64,000 bases of DNA from Bin5 sp965218625. Its GTDB lineage: Bacteria; Chloroflexota; Anaerolineae; Caldilineales; Caldilineaceae. The position numbers and the translations under genes are program-made. Location of the stretch: NCBI GenBank assembly GCA_965218625.1, contig CBDCLG010000012.1, positions 428,577 through 492,576 on the forward strand, written 5' to 3'. Within the stretch, counting starts at the first letter, position 1. Each line of letters opens with the position of its first letter. The notes beneath the pieces were generated by a model that worked only from the letters and a program-made list of their open reading frames with translations, did no database searches and was not told the origin of the DNA. This document shows, one piece after another, positions 35,675-44,464 of this stretch.

Positions 35675-36580
35675 TTATGCTTGCAGAATCGGGAACCCAG
35701 AGCTGCTGGTGAGGTCGGCATAGAGCTGGCTGAGCTGCCGGGAGACGGGGCCGCTCTCGCCCTTGCCGATGACCCGCCCATCCAACTCGATCACCGGCGA
35801 CAGCTCGCCCAGGGTGCCGGTGCAGAACAGCTCGTCGGCACGGTAGAGTTCGGGCAGGGAGATGTCGCGCACAACCGCGCGGATGCCATGCTCTCGACAC
35901 AGGTCGAGCACGGTAGCGCGGGTAATCCCTTCTGGGCAGGCGTGGGTGTGGGGCGTGGCGATGGCGCCGCCAAACACCGCGAAGAGGTGGGTCGCGTTCG
36001 TTTCGGCGACAAACCCGTTCAGGTCGAGCATCACAGCATCGTCCACGCCGGCGGCGTTGGCCTGAATCTTGGCCAGGATTGAGTTGAGCATATTACAGGA
36101 GTGAATCTTCTGATCGAGGCACTCTGGAGGGATGCGGCGAATGGCAGAGGCGATCAGACGAATCCCGCTGCTGGCATAGACGGGCGGCTTGTGTTCGGCG
36201 AGGATGATGAGCGTCGCGCCGCTGTCATTGAGGCGGGGGTCCATGCCGCTGGTGTACTTGACGCCGCGGCTGAGAGTAAGACGGACATGGACGCTGTCGC
36301 GCATATCGTTCGCTGTGAGGGTACGCCGCAGCTGTTCGACAATCTCGTCATCTGAGGGAACCCCCTTGTAGGCAAGGGCTTTGGCCCCGTCTCGCAGGCG
36401 TGCCAGGTGCTCGTTCAGCTTAAAGATGCGCCCGTTGTAGAGACGCAGACCTTCCCAGACGGCATCTCCGTTCTGCACGGCCGAATCGAACGGGCTGATT
36501 CCGGCCTCATCTCGATGGACAAGCCGGCCATTTATGTTGACGAGAAGATCGCGGTTTGCTTCGTAGAATTTCTGCAACAT
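35675..36580 (-). CDS. Class IV aminotransferase, branched-chain type
   Basis: A 301-residue PLP enzyme. The PLP lysine is K158 (CLDQKIHSCNML) and Glu193 lies in GFVAETNATHLF. DAVWEGLRLYNGRIFKLNEHLARL at about 39-62 is typical of branched-chain aminotransferase, with D-amino-acid transaminase or ADC lyase as alternatives. It follows a sulfotransferase-like gene by 54 bases on the same strand. Plants contain proteins annotated as BCAT-like that, from memory, fuse a P-loop domain to a class IV aminotransferase in this same order. Its role may therefore not be bulk Ile/Leu/Val synthesis. Confidence 0.85.
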   Translation of the reverse strand: MLQKFYEANRDLLVNINGRLVHRDEAGISPFDSAVQNGDAVWEGLRLYNGRIFKLNEHLARLRDGAKALAYKGVPSDDEIVEQLRRTLTANDMRDSVHVRLTLSRGVKYTSGMDPRLNDSGATLIILAEHKPPVYASSGIRLIASAIRRIPPECLDQKIHSCNMLNSILAKIQANAAGVDDAVMLDLNGFVAETNATHLFAVFGGAIATPHTHACPEGITRATVLDLCREHGIRAVVRDISLPELYRADELFCTGTLGELSPVIELDGRVIGKGESGPVSRQLSQLYADLTSSSGFPILQA

Positions 36581-36634
36581 GGTCGCACCTGTGGTTCGCG
36601 CGCGGCGCGCTCGATTCGGGGCTTGCCCGCGGCC

Positions 36635-37357
36635 TCAGAGACGGAAGCGATGGAGTTCCCGGTAAATCTCCTGCGCCTCGGCAAGGAGGCGCCGAAGATA
36701 AGGCGGCACAGGCTCGTCTTTGGGGCGGTACGGGGAGAATCGGGTCGATTTTTCGACAGCCCCATACCAGTATGGGGCCCATACGCCGTCGCTGTCCCGG
36801 CGGCCAGAAGGCCATGAGAGCATGCGTTCGCTGAAGGGCACCGACACGGCCCGGCACAATCGGGAAAGCGTGCGACGGGGGTCGCGCAGCACGTCCTGGC
36901 TGTCGATGACCGGCGGAACTGAGCCGGTGCGCGCGCGGACGGCCTCAAACAGGCGCAAGAGCTGGGGAAAGCCAAGGTCCTGCAGTGTAGGTTGCGGCCG
37001 GACCTTGATGTAGGAGATGATGACCTCCGCCGGGGCGCGCAGCAGAAAGCAGTTCGTCAGTTTGCCGACCCAGTCCAATGCGATGTGGTCCAGGATGTGG
37101 TGGGCCATCTGTTTCTGATAGCAGATGGTTGCGCCTTGAGGCAGGGGATCCTCTGCCAGACCGCGCGCGACGGCGCGCCAGTCAGTTTCGTAGCTGGCGA
37201 TGATCTCGTCGCGGCCAGGGTGATCGATGCCGGTTGCCTGCAGGTAGTGTGCGTAGAACGGCTCGTCGATGACGACCGTGTCGGTCCGGTTCTCCCAAGC
37301 GCGCATCAACGCGGTCGAGATGGTGCGCGGCGCGCACCACATGGCAATTCGCGTCAT
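36635..37357 (-). CDS. Sulfotransferase-like P-loop protein
   Basis: A 240-residue protein beginning MTRIAMWCAPRTISTALMRAWENR. The CAPRTISTALMRA loop is in the place of the PAPS 5'-phosphosulfate binding loop. A later LLRAPAEVIISYIKVRP resembles the 3'-phosphate binding region. Sulfotransferases use this fold, but small bacterial members beside aminotransferases have no assigned reaction. No membrane segment or signal peptide is present. Its tight linkage to the class IV aminotransferase is the main functional clue. Confidence 0.75.
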   Translation of the reverse strand: MTRIAMWCAPRTISTALMRAWENRTDTVVIDEPFYAHYLQATGIDHPGRDEIIASYETDWRAVARGLAEDPLPQGATICYQKQMAHHILDHIALDWVGKLTNCFLLRAPAEVIISYIKVRPQPTLQDLGFPQLLRLFEAVRARTGSVPPVIDSQDVLRDPRRTLSRLCRAVSVPFSERMLSWPSGRRDSDGVWAPYWYGAVEKSTRFSPYRPKDEPVPPYLRRLLAEAQEIYRELHRFRL

Positions 37358-37418
37358 GGCTATAGAGCAGGCGATTGGCGGCTCGAAAGGCTACGAACCA
37401 CTCCTCACTTACCTCTGA

Positions 37419-38129
37419 TCAGGCGCTACCGGCAACTTCGATTTCAGTGCCCATCCAGCCGGCAATCGTTTCGGCCAAGAGGCGAAAGCGTCCCAGTAGA
37501 GCAAGACTGTAGGTATCGGCGCTCAGAACGATCTGAGGACTCACAGAACCAGACTCCAAGAGCGCAAGAAAGACGTAGCCGTGGCCTGCGCGACCGGAAT
37601 CGCCGTTTGTGCCCGGTCCACCAATGGTTGGTGGGTAGGCAAGTTTGGATGACGCTGGGCTGTGATTGTCACCGTTTTCGATGAATTCATTGGCGCTGCC
37701 GCCTTGAAGCGCGGGCAGAGCAACCGCTGTATGCTCAAGCTGTCTTGCGGAGGGTTGACTGATGGAACCGTTCGGCCCTCGCCCTGAACGCCAGCCGTCC
37801 GCTGCGCCCAGCGCAGCGGCCATGGCAGGCTGAACGGCTGGCTGATAGTGCATCAGAGGACGCAAGAGGCCGGTCGCGGAGTGCTGAATCTGCAGCCGGC
37901 ACTCCGCAGTAGCATCCCATGCCAGCGCACCCCCGCAGGTGTGGATGCTGGCCACCCGCCTCTGCAAAAAGAAGCGCAGGAACAGGAGTTCTTCCTGCCC
38001 GTCCTCGATTGTTGGCAACTCGCGGCGTAGTCGCGGCGGCAGGGTTGCCGCTACCCGGGGCAATGGAATGTCCGCCGAGAAAGCATACGAACGTTCGCGC
38101 ACAATTTCCTTACCGATTATCCGAATCAT
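37419..38129 (-). CDS. Protein of unknown function coupled to ptrB
   Basis: A 236-residue protein that I do not recognise. The N-terminal half reads ADIPLPRVAATLPPRLRRELPTIEDGQEELLFLRFFLQRR. The middle (about 130-180) is low-complexity, rich in Gly, Ser, Pro and Asn, and the end is ALLGRFRLLAETIAGWMGTEIEVAG. There is no signal peptide and no clear metal or nucleotide motif. Its ATG overlaps the stop of the oligopeptidase gene by four bases, which supports real translation and a linked role. Confidence 0.5.
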   Translation of the reverse strand: MIRIIGKEIVRERSYAFSADIPLPRVAATLPPRLRRELPTIEDGQEELLFLRFFLQRRVASIHTCGGALAWDATAECRLQIQHSATGLLRPLMHYQPAVQPAMAAALGAADGWRSGRGPNGSISQPSARQLEHTAVALPALQGGSANEFIENGDNHSPASSKLAYPPTIGGPGTNGDSGRAGHGYVFLALLESGSVSPQIVLSADTYSLALLGRFRLLAETIAGWMGTEIEVAGSA

Positions 38130-40264
38130 CGTTCGCTTCCCCGGTGATTGGATGTATCGGCGTCAAGCGTGTCAAGAATGAAAGCATATTCGAGCGCAAT
38201 CTCCTCCAGGTAGTCGTAGCGACCGGACTTGCTGAAGTGTCCGGCTCCCATTTCGGTCTTGAGCAGGAGTGGGTTGTCATCGGTCTTGCACGTTCTCAGC
38301 CTGGCGACCCACTTGGCCGGCTCCCAGTATTGAACTCGCGGATCGTTCAGCCCGGCCGTCGCCAGAATGGCCGGATAGGGCTTGGCTTCAATATTGTCGT
38401 AGGGCGAATAACTCTTCATGTAACGATAGTACTCCGCATCGGCGGGATTGCCCCATTCTTCCCACTCGATGACCGTTAAAGGGATGGTGGGATCGAGCAT
38501 TGTGTTGACGATATCGACGAACGGAACACCGGCCACGACGCCTGCGAACAGGTCCGGGCGCATGTTGGCGACAGCGCCCATGAGCAGACCACCGGCGCTG
38601 CGGCCGCTAATGACAAGGCGCTGCGGCGAAGTATACTGCCGGGCGATCAACGCTTCGGCGCAGGCGATGAAGTCGGCAAATGTGTTCTTCTTCTTCAGAT
38701 ACTTGCCATCCTCTTTCCACTGGCGTCCCATCTCACCGCCGCCGCGGATGTGGGCGTATGCGACGATGAATCCGCGTTGCAGGAGGCTGACAAGGTTGCT
38801 GCTGAAGGACGGATCATAGCTGATGCCGTAGGAGCCGTAACCGATGAGCAGGCAGGGACTGCGGCCATCCCGCTTCGCTTCAACCGGAAAGACAAGCGAG
38901 ACCGGCACGCGCACACCGTCCGGCGCGACCGCCCAGATGCGCTCCGAGCTGTATGCGGCCCGATCGTAGCCCTTGACCTCGTCCTGTTTGCGAAGCACGC
39001 GCGTTCGGTCATGCATATCGTAGTCGAAGACGGTCGGCGGGGAGACGAGCGACGTGTAGTGGAAGCGGAGCGTGCTGCTGCCGAATTCGGGGTTTTGGCC
39101 GTGTGAGACCGAATAAACGGGCTCCGGTTGCTCAAGGCGGTGAGACAAGGAAGGGCGTCCCGCGAGAAAGGCTCCGTCGCGCAAATCATATATGTTGATC
39201 TGTGCGAGGCCGTTCTCACGCTCCCAGACCACGAGGAAATCCCGGAAAGGTTCGATCCGGTCCAGCATGACGTCGGCGGAGCGGGGGATGAGCTCCCGCC
39301 AATTCTCGCGGGCGGGGGCGCGAACCGGCGCAGTCATTACACGGAAGTTTTCTGCCTCCCAGTTCGTCAGGATGAGAAAACGTTCCTGGCCGGACCGGTC
39401 CCGGTGATGGGTGACGGAATACTCCACATCCTGGACGCGCGGCTGGACGAGGAATGGCTGGCTGTCGGTCGCGTCGGCGTCGATTGCATGGACCTCGGAG
39501 GTCACCGCGCTGGCCAGGGCGAAGAAGACATACCTTTCGCTCCTGGCCTTATAGAGCCGCAGAAAGAAGCGCTCATCCTCCTCATGGTAGACAGTCTCAT
39601 CTGCGGCTGGCGCGTCGCCCAAACGGTGGCGGTGCAGTTTGTGGGGCCTTTGGGCGGGGTCAAGTGTCGTGTAATAGAGGGTGCAGCTGTCGTTGCCCCA
39701 CTCCAGCCCGTAATAGGTATTCTCGATGCGGTCGGGCAACAGTTCGCCATTCCCCAGGTCTTTGATACGCAACGTGTAGGTCTCGGAGCCATCGGTGTCG
39801 AGGGCAAATGCCAGCAGGGAATGGTCCGGGCTGACGGCAAAGTTGCCCATATGGAGGAAGTCGTGTCCCTTGGCCTCTGCGTTGAGATCGAGCAAGACTT
39901 GCTCAGCGGCCTCCAGACTGCCTTTCTTGCGGCAGTAGATGCGGTACTGTTTGCCCTCTTCTTCACGGAAATAGTAGTAGTAGCCGCCGTGGGCGACGGG
40001 CGCCGATTCATCGGTCTCCTTGATCCGGCTCTTCATCTCTTCGTAAAGGGTGTCTTGCAGGGGCCTGGTGTGTGCCAGCATCGCAACTGTGTAGCTGTTC
40101 TCAGCTTCGAGATATGCCAGCACTGCGGGGTTGTCACGCTCCCGCAGCCAGTGGTAGGGGTCGACACGTTCGTCGCCGTGATTCTGATGGATAACCGGAC
40201 GTTCTTGCGCTTCTGGTGGGTTCGGGTCCGCTTTCTTCCTGCAGACGTCTGCGCCGCTCTTCAC
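38126..40264 (-). CDS. ptrB: Oligopeptidase B (S9 prolyl oligopeptidase family)
   Basis: Cytoplasmic serine peptidase of 712 residues cutting short peptides, typically after Arg/Lys. The N-terminal beta-propeller starts DPYHWLRERDNPAVLAYLEAEN. The catalytic triad is Ser556 (SGRSAGGLL), Asp641 (NDPRVQYW) and His676 (GAGHFSKSGR). GTG at 40264 is the likely start, with GAGGAG upstream. The acidic substrate-binding residues that separate oligopeptidase B from prolyl oligopeptidase were not checked one by one, but the overall sequence is OpB-like. Confidence 0.93.
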   Translation of the reverse strand: MKSGADVCRKKADPNPPEAQERPVIHQNHGDERVDPYHWLRERDNPAVLAYLEAENSYTVAMLAHTRPLQDTLYEEMKSRIKETDESAPVAHGGYYYYFREEEGKQYRIYCRKKGSLEAAEQVLLDLNAEAKGHDFLHMGNFAVSPDHSLLAFALDTDGSETYTLRIKDLGNGELLPDRIENTYYGLEWGNDSCTLYYTTLDPAQRPHKLHRHRLGDAPAADETVYHEEDERFFLRLYKARSERYVFFALASAVTSEVHAIDADATDSQPFLVQPRVQDVEYSVTHHRDRSGQERFLILTNWEAENFRVMTAPVRAPARENWRELIPRSADVMLDRIEPFRDFLVVWERENGLAQINIYDLRDGAFLAGRPSLSHRLEQPEPVYSVSHGQNPEFGSSTLRFHYTSLVSPPTVFDYDMHDRTRVLRKQDEVKGYDRAAYSSERIWAVAPDGVRVPVSLVFPVEAKRDGRSPCLLIGYGSYGISYDPSFSSNLVSLLQRGFIVAYAHIRGGGEMGRQWKEDGKYLKKKNTFADFIACAEALIARQYTSPQRLVISGRSAGGLLMGAVANMRPDLFAGVVAGVPFVDIVNTMLDPTIPLTVIEWEEWGNPADAEYYRYMKSYSPYDNIEAKPYPAILATAGLNDPRVQYWEPAKWVARLRTCKTDDNPLLLKTEMGAGHFSKSGRYDYLEEIALEYAFILDTLDADTSNHRGSER

Positions 40265-40933
40265 TGCTTTGAAATCTCCTCACTTGCCCTGGATGTCGAT
40301 TAGACAGGGCGAACTGACTGTCTATTATAATGTATCTATGTTGGATGCCCTATTTTCGCGCGTTCGTGAAAAACTTGACAATGGCGCGGGCAACACGTAG
40401 GCTTGTCACCGATCGACTCTCGCCTAAAATGGATCCTTCTTCCAACTACGGTTTTGCCAAAGGCGCCCTCTGCGAATTCGGTCCCGGGCCGGCTGGCACG
40501 ACGCCGCGAGCGCGGCTGTCCTCGTCGGCTGCCTCCCCATTTGTCGGTATCGGTGACCGGCGGCCAGTTGACCGCTCAAGGCAGAGAGTAGCCATGAAGA
40601 GCTTTCTTCGTGGACCTGCGCGGGTGGATCATAGAGGTGGGGAGAATCGAAGCTCTCAATCTCATGACAAGAGCATTGCAGTATCGTCCCGGTCACCGGC
40701 AGGTTATCCCCGTACGCACAGTCGACGCGCCCCAGGCCATGAAACGTTGTTAACACCATGCAAAGCCGCCCTTCCGAACCGGCCCCTACCGCGAAAAAAG
40801 CAAGAGCCCGTAAACTGTGCTACTCTGTTATCATCATGCCAGCTCAACCGAGGGACCCAGCCAGGCTCACACCGATTTCCGCCCATCCCGGCAGCGGTCA
40901 TTCCCTCCGGGAAAAAAGTGAAAACCGTCGACA

Positions 40934-40945
40934 TAAGTCGACTTA
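40934..40945. promoter_or_regulatory. Perfect 12-bp palindrome, possible operator
   Basis: TAAGTCGACTTA is a perfect palindrome 257 bases upstream of the enolase-family gene at 41202, and also lies within GTCGACATAAGTCGAC. Its size fits a dimeric repressor site (LacI- or GntR-like), but no repressor gene is in the window. Confidence 0.35.
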
Positions 40946-41095
40946 ACGCGTGAAATCGAGAGGAGTTCGGGATAATCGGAACTCCCGGTTTCGCAAGGGA
41001 ACAGAAGTTGAACCGTTTTGAGACCCCGACGCCTCGGCAAGGGGGGCACATAGGACTCACGGGCACTTCGGGCGCACGCTCGCCGGGAAGAGGTT

Positions 41096-41118
41096 CCTGG
41101 TTCCCTAAGGGAAACAGG
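41096..41118. promoter_or_regulatory. Inverted repeat upstream of the catabolic cluster
   Basis: CCTGGTTCCC-TAA-GGGAAACAGG, with one mismatch in a 10-bp stem, 84 bases before the ATG at 41202. The core TTCCCTAAGGGAA is perfect. It could be an operator or an mRNA hairpin. Confidence 0.35.
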
Positions 41119-41201
41119 TCAGACATGGTAAAGCGCGCCGACAACCTACCCAATCTCAGGGAAAACGAGCAATGCAAGACCTCCGAAGGAATTAGGAACA
41201 G

Positions 41202-42347
41202 ATGAAGATAACTGCGCTGGACACGCTCTGTCTCTCACGTATGCACGAACCCGAACGCCAGTGGTTCACCGCAAAGTATCGAACGGTGAAGGCCGACTGC
41301 GCCGTTGTGATAGCCCACACCGACGAGGGGCTGATCGGGATCGGCGAGGCCAGCGCTTACGGTGTGCCAGCGCTTATCGCCGAGTGGGTCGACTGGCTTG
41401 CGCCATCAATTGTCGGCAAGGATCCGACTGACGCCGCGGCCGCGCCCCATCCAAATGGCAAGAGCCGCGCCCACGACGCGGCGGCTGCCGGAATCGACTG
41501 CGCGCTGTGGGATCTGCGCGGGCAGATAGAGGGCAAGCGGGTCAGCCAGCTGCTCAGCGACAGCCCGGCCGACTCGGTGCCGATGTACGCGTCGAGCGGC
41601 TGCCGGTACGACTGGCGGGAGCGCCCGGAACAGCTGATTGAAGAGGCGCTGGGGTATGTCGAACAGGGCTTTGCCGTGATGAAGTTCCGGATTGGCACGC
41701 AGTGGGATTGGGACGGAGTGAAGGTTGACCGCTTCCTCGGGCTGGTTCGCGAACTGCATCAGGCGGTTGCGGGCCGCATGAAGCTGGCATTGGACGGTAA
41801 CTGTCGACTGACGCGGGAGGAGGCCCTGCCGGTAGCAAAGGAGCTGGACCGCCTGGGCTTTGCCTGGCTGGAGGAACCGATTCCCAGGAGCGACATTGAC
41901 GGCTATGCCAAACTGGCGGCGGCGGTGGAGATGCCGCTGACCGGAGGTGAGAGCTTCACGACACTAGAGCAGTTTCGCCCCTACATTGAGAGGCAAGCCT
42001 ACGATATTGTACAGCCCGACGCGGGCATCTGTGGACTGACGGAACTGGTGCGGATCGCGGAAGTCGCGGCGCATCACGGCCTGAAACTCTATCCCCACTC
42101 CTGGCATAACGGGCTGATGGCGATGGCCCACGCGCACGCGATCGCGGCATTGCCAAACCTGGAAATACTTGAGGTTTGTCAGATTCAAGGGCCGCTGCAG
42201 TGGGGCATCGCGGCCGAGCCGCCGCAGATGGTCGAAGGGCGGCTGCAGCTGCCGGACCGGGCGGGGCTGGGGATCGAACTGGCCGAGGACGTTGTCGAGC
42301 GCTACCCGCACATCGAAGGACATTATGCGATCACGATTGAGCGCTAG
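41202..42347 (+). CDS. Mandelate racemase/muconate lactonizing enzyme family protein
   Basis: A 381-residue enolase-superfamily enzyme. Active-site positions: Lys161-Phe-Arg163 (KFR, in place of the common KxK), metal ligands Asp198 (ALDGN), Glu224 (EEPIP) and Glu250 (TGGE), then Asp273 (QPDAGICG) and His299 (YPHSWHNG). The Asp/His dyad together with KxR suggests a dehydratase or epimerase of an acid sugar. It is followed 33 bases later by a Gfo/Idh dehydrogenase and then a PhyH dioxygenase, probably one operon. The specific substrate cannot be read from the sequence. Confidence 0.9.
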   Translation: MKITALDTLCLSRMHEPERQWFTAKYRTVKADCAVVIAHTDEGLIGIGEASAYGVPALIAEWVDWLAPSIVGKDPTDAAAAPHPNGKSRAHDAAAAGIDCALWDLRGQIEGKRVSQLLSDSPADSVPMYASSGCRYDWRERPEQLIEEALGYVEQGFAVMKFRIGTQWDWDGVKVDRFLGLVRELHQAVAGRMKLALDGNCRLTREEALPVAKELDRLGFAWLEEPIPRSDIDGYAKLAAAVEMPLTGGESFTTLEQFRPYIERQAYDIVQPDAGICGLTELVRIAEVAAHHGLKLYPHSWHNGLMAMAHAHAIAALPNLEILEVCQIQGPLQWGIAAEPPQMVEGRLQLPDRAGLGIELAEDVVERYPHIEGHYAITIER

Positions 42348-42380
42348 TCAGACGCGAACGACCGAAACCGGGGTCCTGCG

Positions 42381-43529
42381 ATGAAAACTCTGCGTGTCGC
42401 CATCGTCGGCATGGGGATCGGAAGGCCCAACGGGCTTGCCCTGGCCAAGAACCCGCGGGCAGATGTGGTTGCTCTGTGTGATCTGGTCGAGGAGCGCATG
42501 GCCGAGTTCGCCCAGCTTCTTCCGCAGCCGAAGCAGATCCGCCTGTTCAGCGACTTTGAAGAGTTATGCCGCTGGCCGGAAGTCGATGCGATCTTTGTCG
42601 GTACACCCAATCAGCTGCACGTACCGATGGGTCTACAGGCTGTTTCGCACGGCAAGCATGTGCTCATGACCAAGCCGCTGGCCGATTCGGTGGAGGGAGC
42701 GGCACGGCTGGTGACGGCGGCGGAGGCGGCCGGCGTCGTAAATATGATGTCCCTTTCGACTCGCTTTTCGCCGGATGTGCAATTCATGGGCGCCCTGAGG
42801 CGGCAGGGAACGTTCGGCGAACTTTACTATGCCCGCGCCCGCAGCGTACGACGCAACGGCATACCCGCCTGGAATCCAGGCTTCATTCGCAAGGGCGGCG
42901 GCGCGTTCCGCGATATGGGCGTGCATGTCCTCGACGCAGCCTGGTGGCTGCTGGGGATGCCGAAGCCGTTGAGCGTGACGGGCGTGGCCGGCGCGAAGTT
43001 CGGACCGCGCGGGCTTGGCTACTTTGGACGAAAAAAGCCCGGTGAGGCCCAGGCCGCGCCTGAGAGCTACTTCAGCCAATTCGCGGCCGACGACTACGCC
43101 GGCGGATTCATCCGCTTCGAGGATGGAAGCGGCCTGCAGGTGGAGAGCTTCTGGGCATCGCATCAGCCGGGCGATCTTCAGATCGAGCTGTTTGGCACCG
43201 AAGCAGGTGCGCGCGTGCGGCCGCCGACCCTGTATGCGAACGGCCCGCTCGCGCCCGGCGTTTTGGAGGCCGCTGGCAAGTTTGACGGGGAACCGCAAGC
43301 GGGTCAACGACTGGACGCAGTCGACCGCCCGCTGGACATCACTTTCGAGGGTCTTGCCGACGTAAAGAGCAGGTCGTGGAAAGCCATCGCCGATCATTTT
43401 ATTGCCTGCATTTTGGACGGGGTCCCATGCAGGGCGCCGCTCCGTCATGGGTTGATCGTGCAGGAAATGATGGAGGGTTTGTTGCGCAGCGCGGAGGTCG
43501 GCCATGAGATACGATTTGACAAAGCCTGA
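42381..43529 (+). CDS. Gfo/Idh/MocA-family oxidoreductase
   Basis: A 382-residue NAD(P)-dependent dehydrogenase. The Rossmann start VAIVGMGIGRPNGLAL is at about 5-20. TKPLADS stands where EKP is usual, keeping the catalytic-region Lys. The substrate domain has GAFRDMGVHVLDAAWWLLG with the typical Asp-x-x-x-His arrangement. Family members oxidise sugars, inositols or amino sugars. It lies between an enolase-family enzyme and a PhyH dioxygenase with short gaps (33 and 14 bases). Confidence 0.9.
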   Translation: MKTLRVAIVGMGIGRPNGLALAKNPRADVVALCDLVEERMAEFAQLLPQPKQIRLFSDFEELCRWPEVDAIFVGTPNQLHVPMGLQAVSHGKHVLMTKPLADSVEGAARLVTAAEAAGVVNMMSLSTRFSPDVQFMGALRRQGTFGELYYARARSVRRNGIPAWNPGFIRKGGGAFRDMGVHVLDAAWWLLGMPKPLSVTGVAGAKFGPRGLGYFGRKKPGEAQAAPESYFSQFAADDYAGGFIRFEDGSGLQVESFWASHQPGDLQIELFGTEAGARVRPPTLYANGPLAPGVLEAAGKFDGEPQAGQRLDAVDRPLDITFEGLADVKSRSWKAIADHFIACILDGVPCRAPLRHGLIVQEMMEGLLRSAEVGHEIRFDKA

Positions 43530-43543
43530 GCAGGGAGGGAGAG

Positions 43544-44464
43544 ATGCCTGTACTGGGTGAACTGGACTGGGCGTTTTGGGAAGAGCACGGCTATGTAGTA
43601 ATCCCGAATGCCGTACCGCAAACGAATCTGGATGCGCTGGTCGAACGGATCTGGAAGTTCCTGGAGATGGATGCAACCGATAGGGAGTCGTGGTACAGGT
43701 ACAGGCCTTACACGCGTGAGGATCGCTGTTCGCCAATCTCGGAAGCGGGCATGGTGGAGATGTACCAGCATCAGACGCTTTGGGACAACCGCCAATATCC
43801 GCGCGTGCACCGGGCATTCAGTGAGATTCTGGGCACAGAGAAGCTGTGGGAATCGCTGGATCGGGCCAATATGAAGCCTCCGGCGCGAAGGGACAGGCCG
43901 GAGTGGGGTCACAGGGGGATGATCCACTGGGACCTCGACACAAGCGCGATTCGCCCGTTGGCAGGTGACGAAATGGCGGCAACCTGGCGCCCGAATCCGG
44001 CCACGCATCTGGGTGTTCAAGGCGTGCTCTACCTGACCGCTACCGAGGCCGACCAGGGCGGCTTTCAGTGCATTCCCGGCTTTCACCGGACATACCACGA
44101 GTGGGTGAAGGGCCAGCCGGCAGACCGCAATCCGCGTTTCCCCGAGCTTACCGGGCTGGAGATCAAGGCCGTAGACGGCAAGGCGGGCGATCTTGTCATC
44201 TGGCACCGACTGCTGGCGCACGGAAATGGTCACAACCGCTCGACAAGGCCGCGGCTGGCCCAATACATCACGATGTCGCCGGCGCAAGAGGGAGATGAAT
44301 CCGAACGTGCGGCGCGCATCCGCTCCTGGCAGGAGTGCCGGCCGATGCCCAGCTGGCAGGGCGATCCGCGCGATTGGGAACATCGACATCAGACGCCTGC
44401 CAGATTGACTGAGCTCGGGAGAAAGCTGCTAGGGGTGGACGCCTGGAACGAAGTCACGGCGTGA
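43544..44464 (+). CDS. Phytanoyl-CoA dioxygenase (PhyH) family protein
   Basis: A 306-residue Fe(II)/2-oxoglutarate oxygenase. The iron ligands His128 and Asp130 lie in MIHWDLDTS. The distal His is in LLAHGNGHNRS (about 226), and Arg237 in STRPRLAQY can bind 2-oxoglutarate. The RBS is GGGAGGGAG. PhyH proteins hydroxylate varied small molecules, and many copies are typical of marine and sponge-associated bacteria. It ends the first catabolic operon and overlaps a convergent methyltransferase gene by 36 bases. Confidence 0.9.
   Translation: MPVLGELDWAFWEEHGYVVIPNAVPQTNLDALVERIWKFLEMDATDRESWYRYRPYTREDRCSPISEAGMVEMYQHQTLWDNRQYPRVHRAFSEILGTEKLWESLDRANMKPPARRDRPEWGHRGMIHWDLDTSAIRPLAGDEMAATWRPNPATHLGVQGVLYLTATEADQGGFQCIPGFHRTYHEWVKGQPADRNPRFPELTGLEIKAVDGKAGDLVIWHRLLAHGNGHNRSTRPRLAQYITMSPAQEGDESERAARIRSWQECRPMPSWQGDPRDWEHRHQTPARLTELGRKLLGVDAWNEVTA

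Larger units (their letters stand above)
40265..41201. other. Long intergenic region with several palindromes
   Basis: About 940 bases without a convincing gene. A 207-codon plus-strand frame at 40330-40953 is rich in Ser/Arg/Pro and unlike any family. A TATAAT at 40326-40331 has no good -35. Three inverted repeats lie in the half nearest the downstream operon: 40934-40945, 40962-40985 and 41096-41118. They may be operator or RNA elements for the sugar-type cluster that follows. Confidence 0.5.

Noticed and set aside
39128..40303. Plus-strand 391-codon frame
   Set aside because: It is antisense to ptrB, whose catalytic triad is complete.
40330..40953. Plus-strand 207-codon frame in the large gap
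   Set aside because: It is rich in Ser, Arg and Pro without domains, has no ribosome binding site, and the region shows no matching codon pattern.
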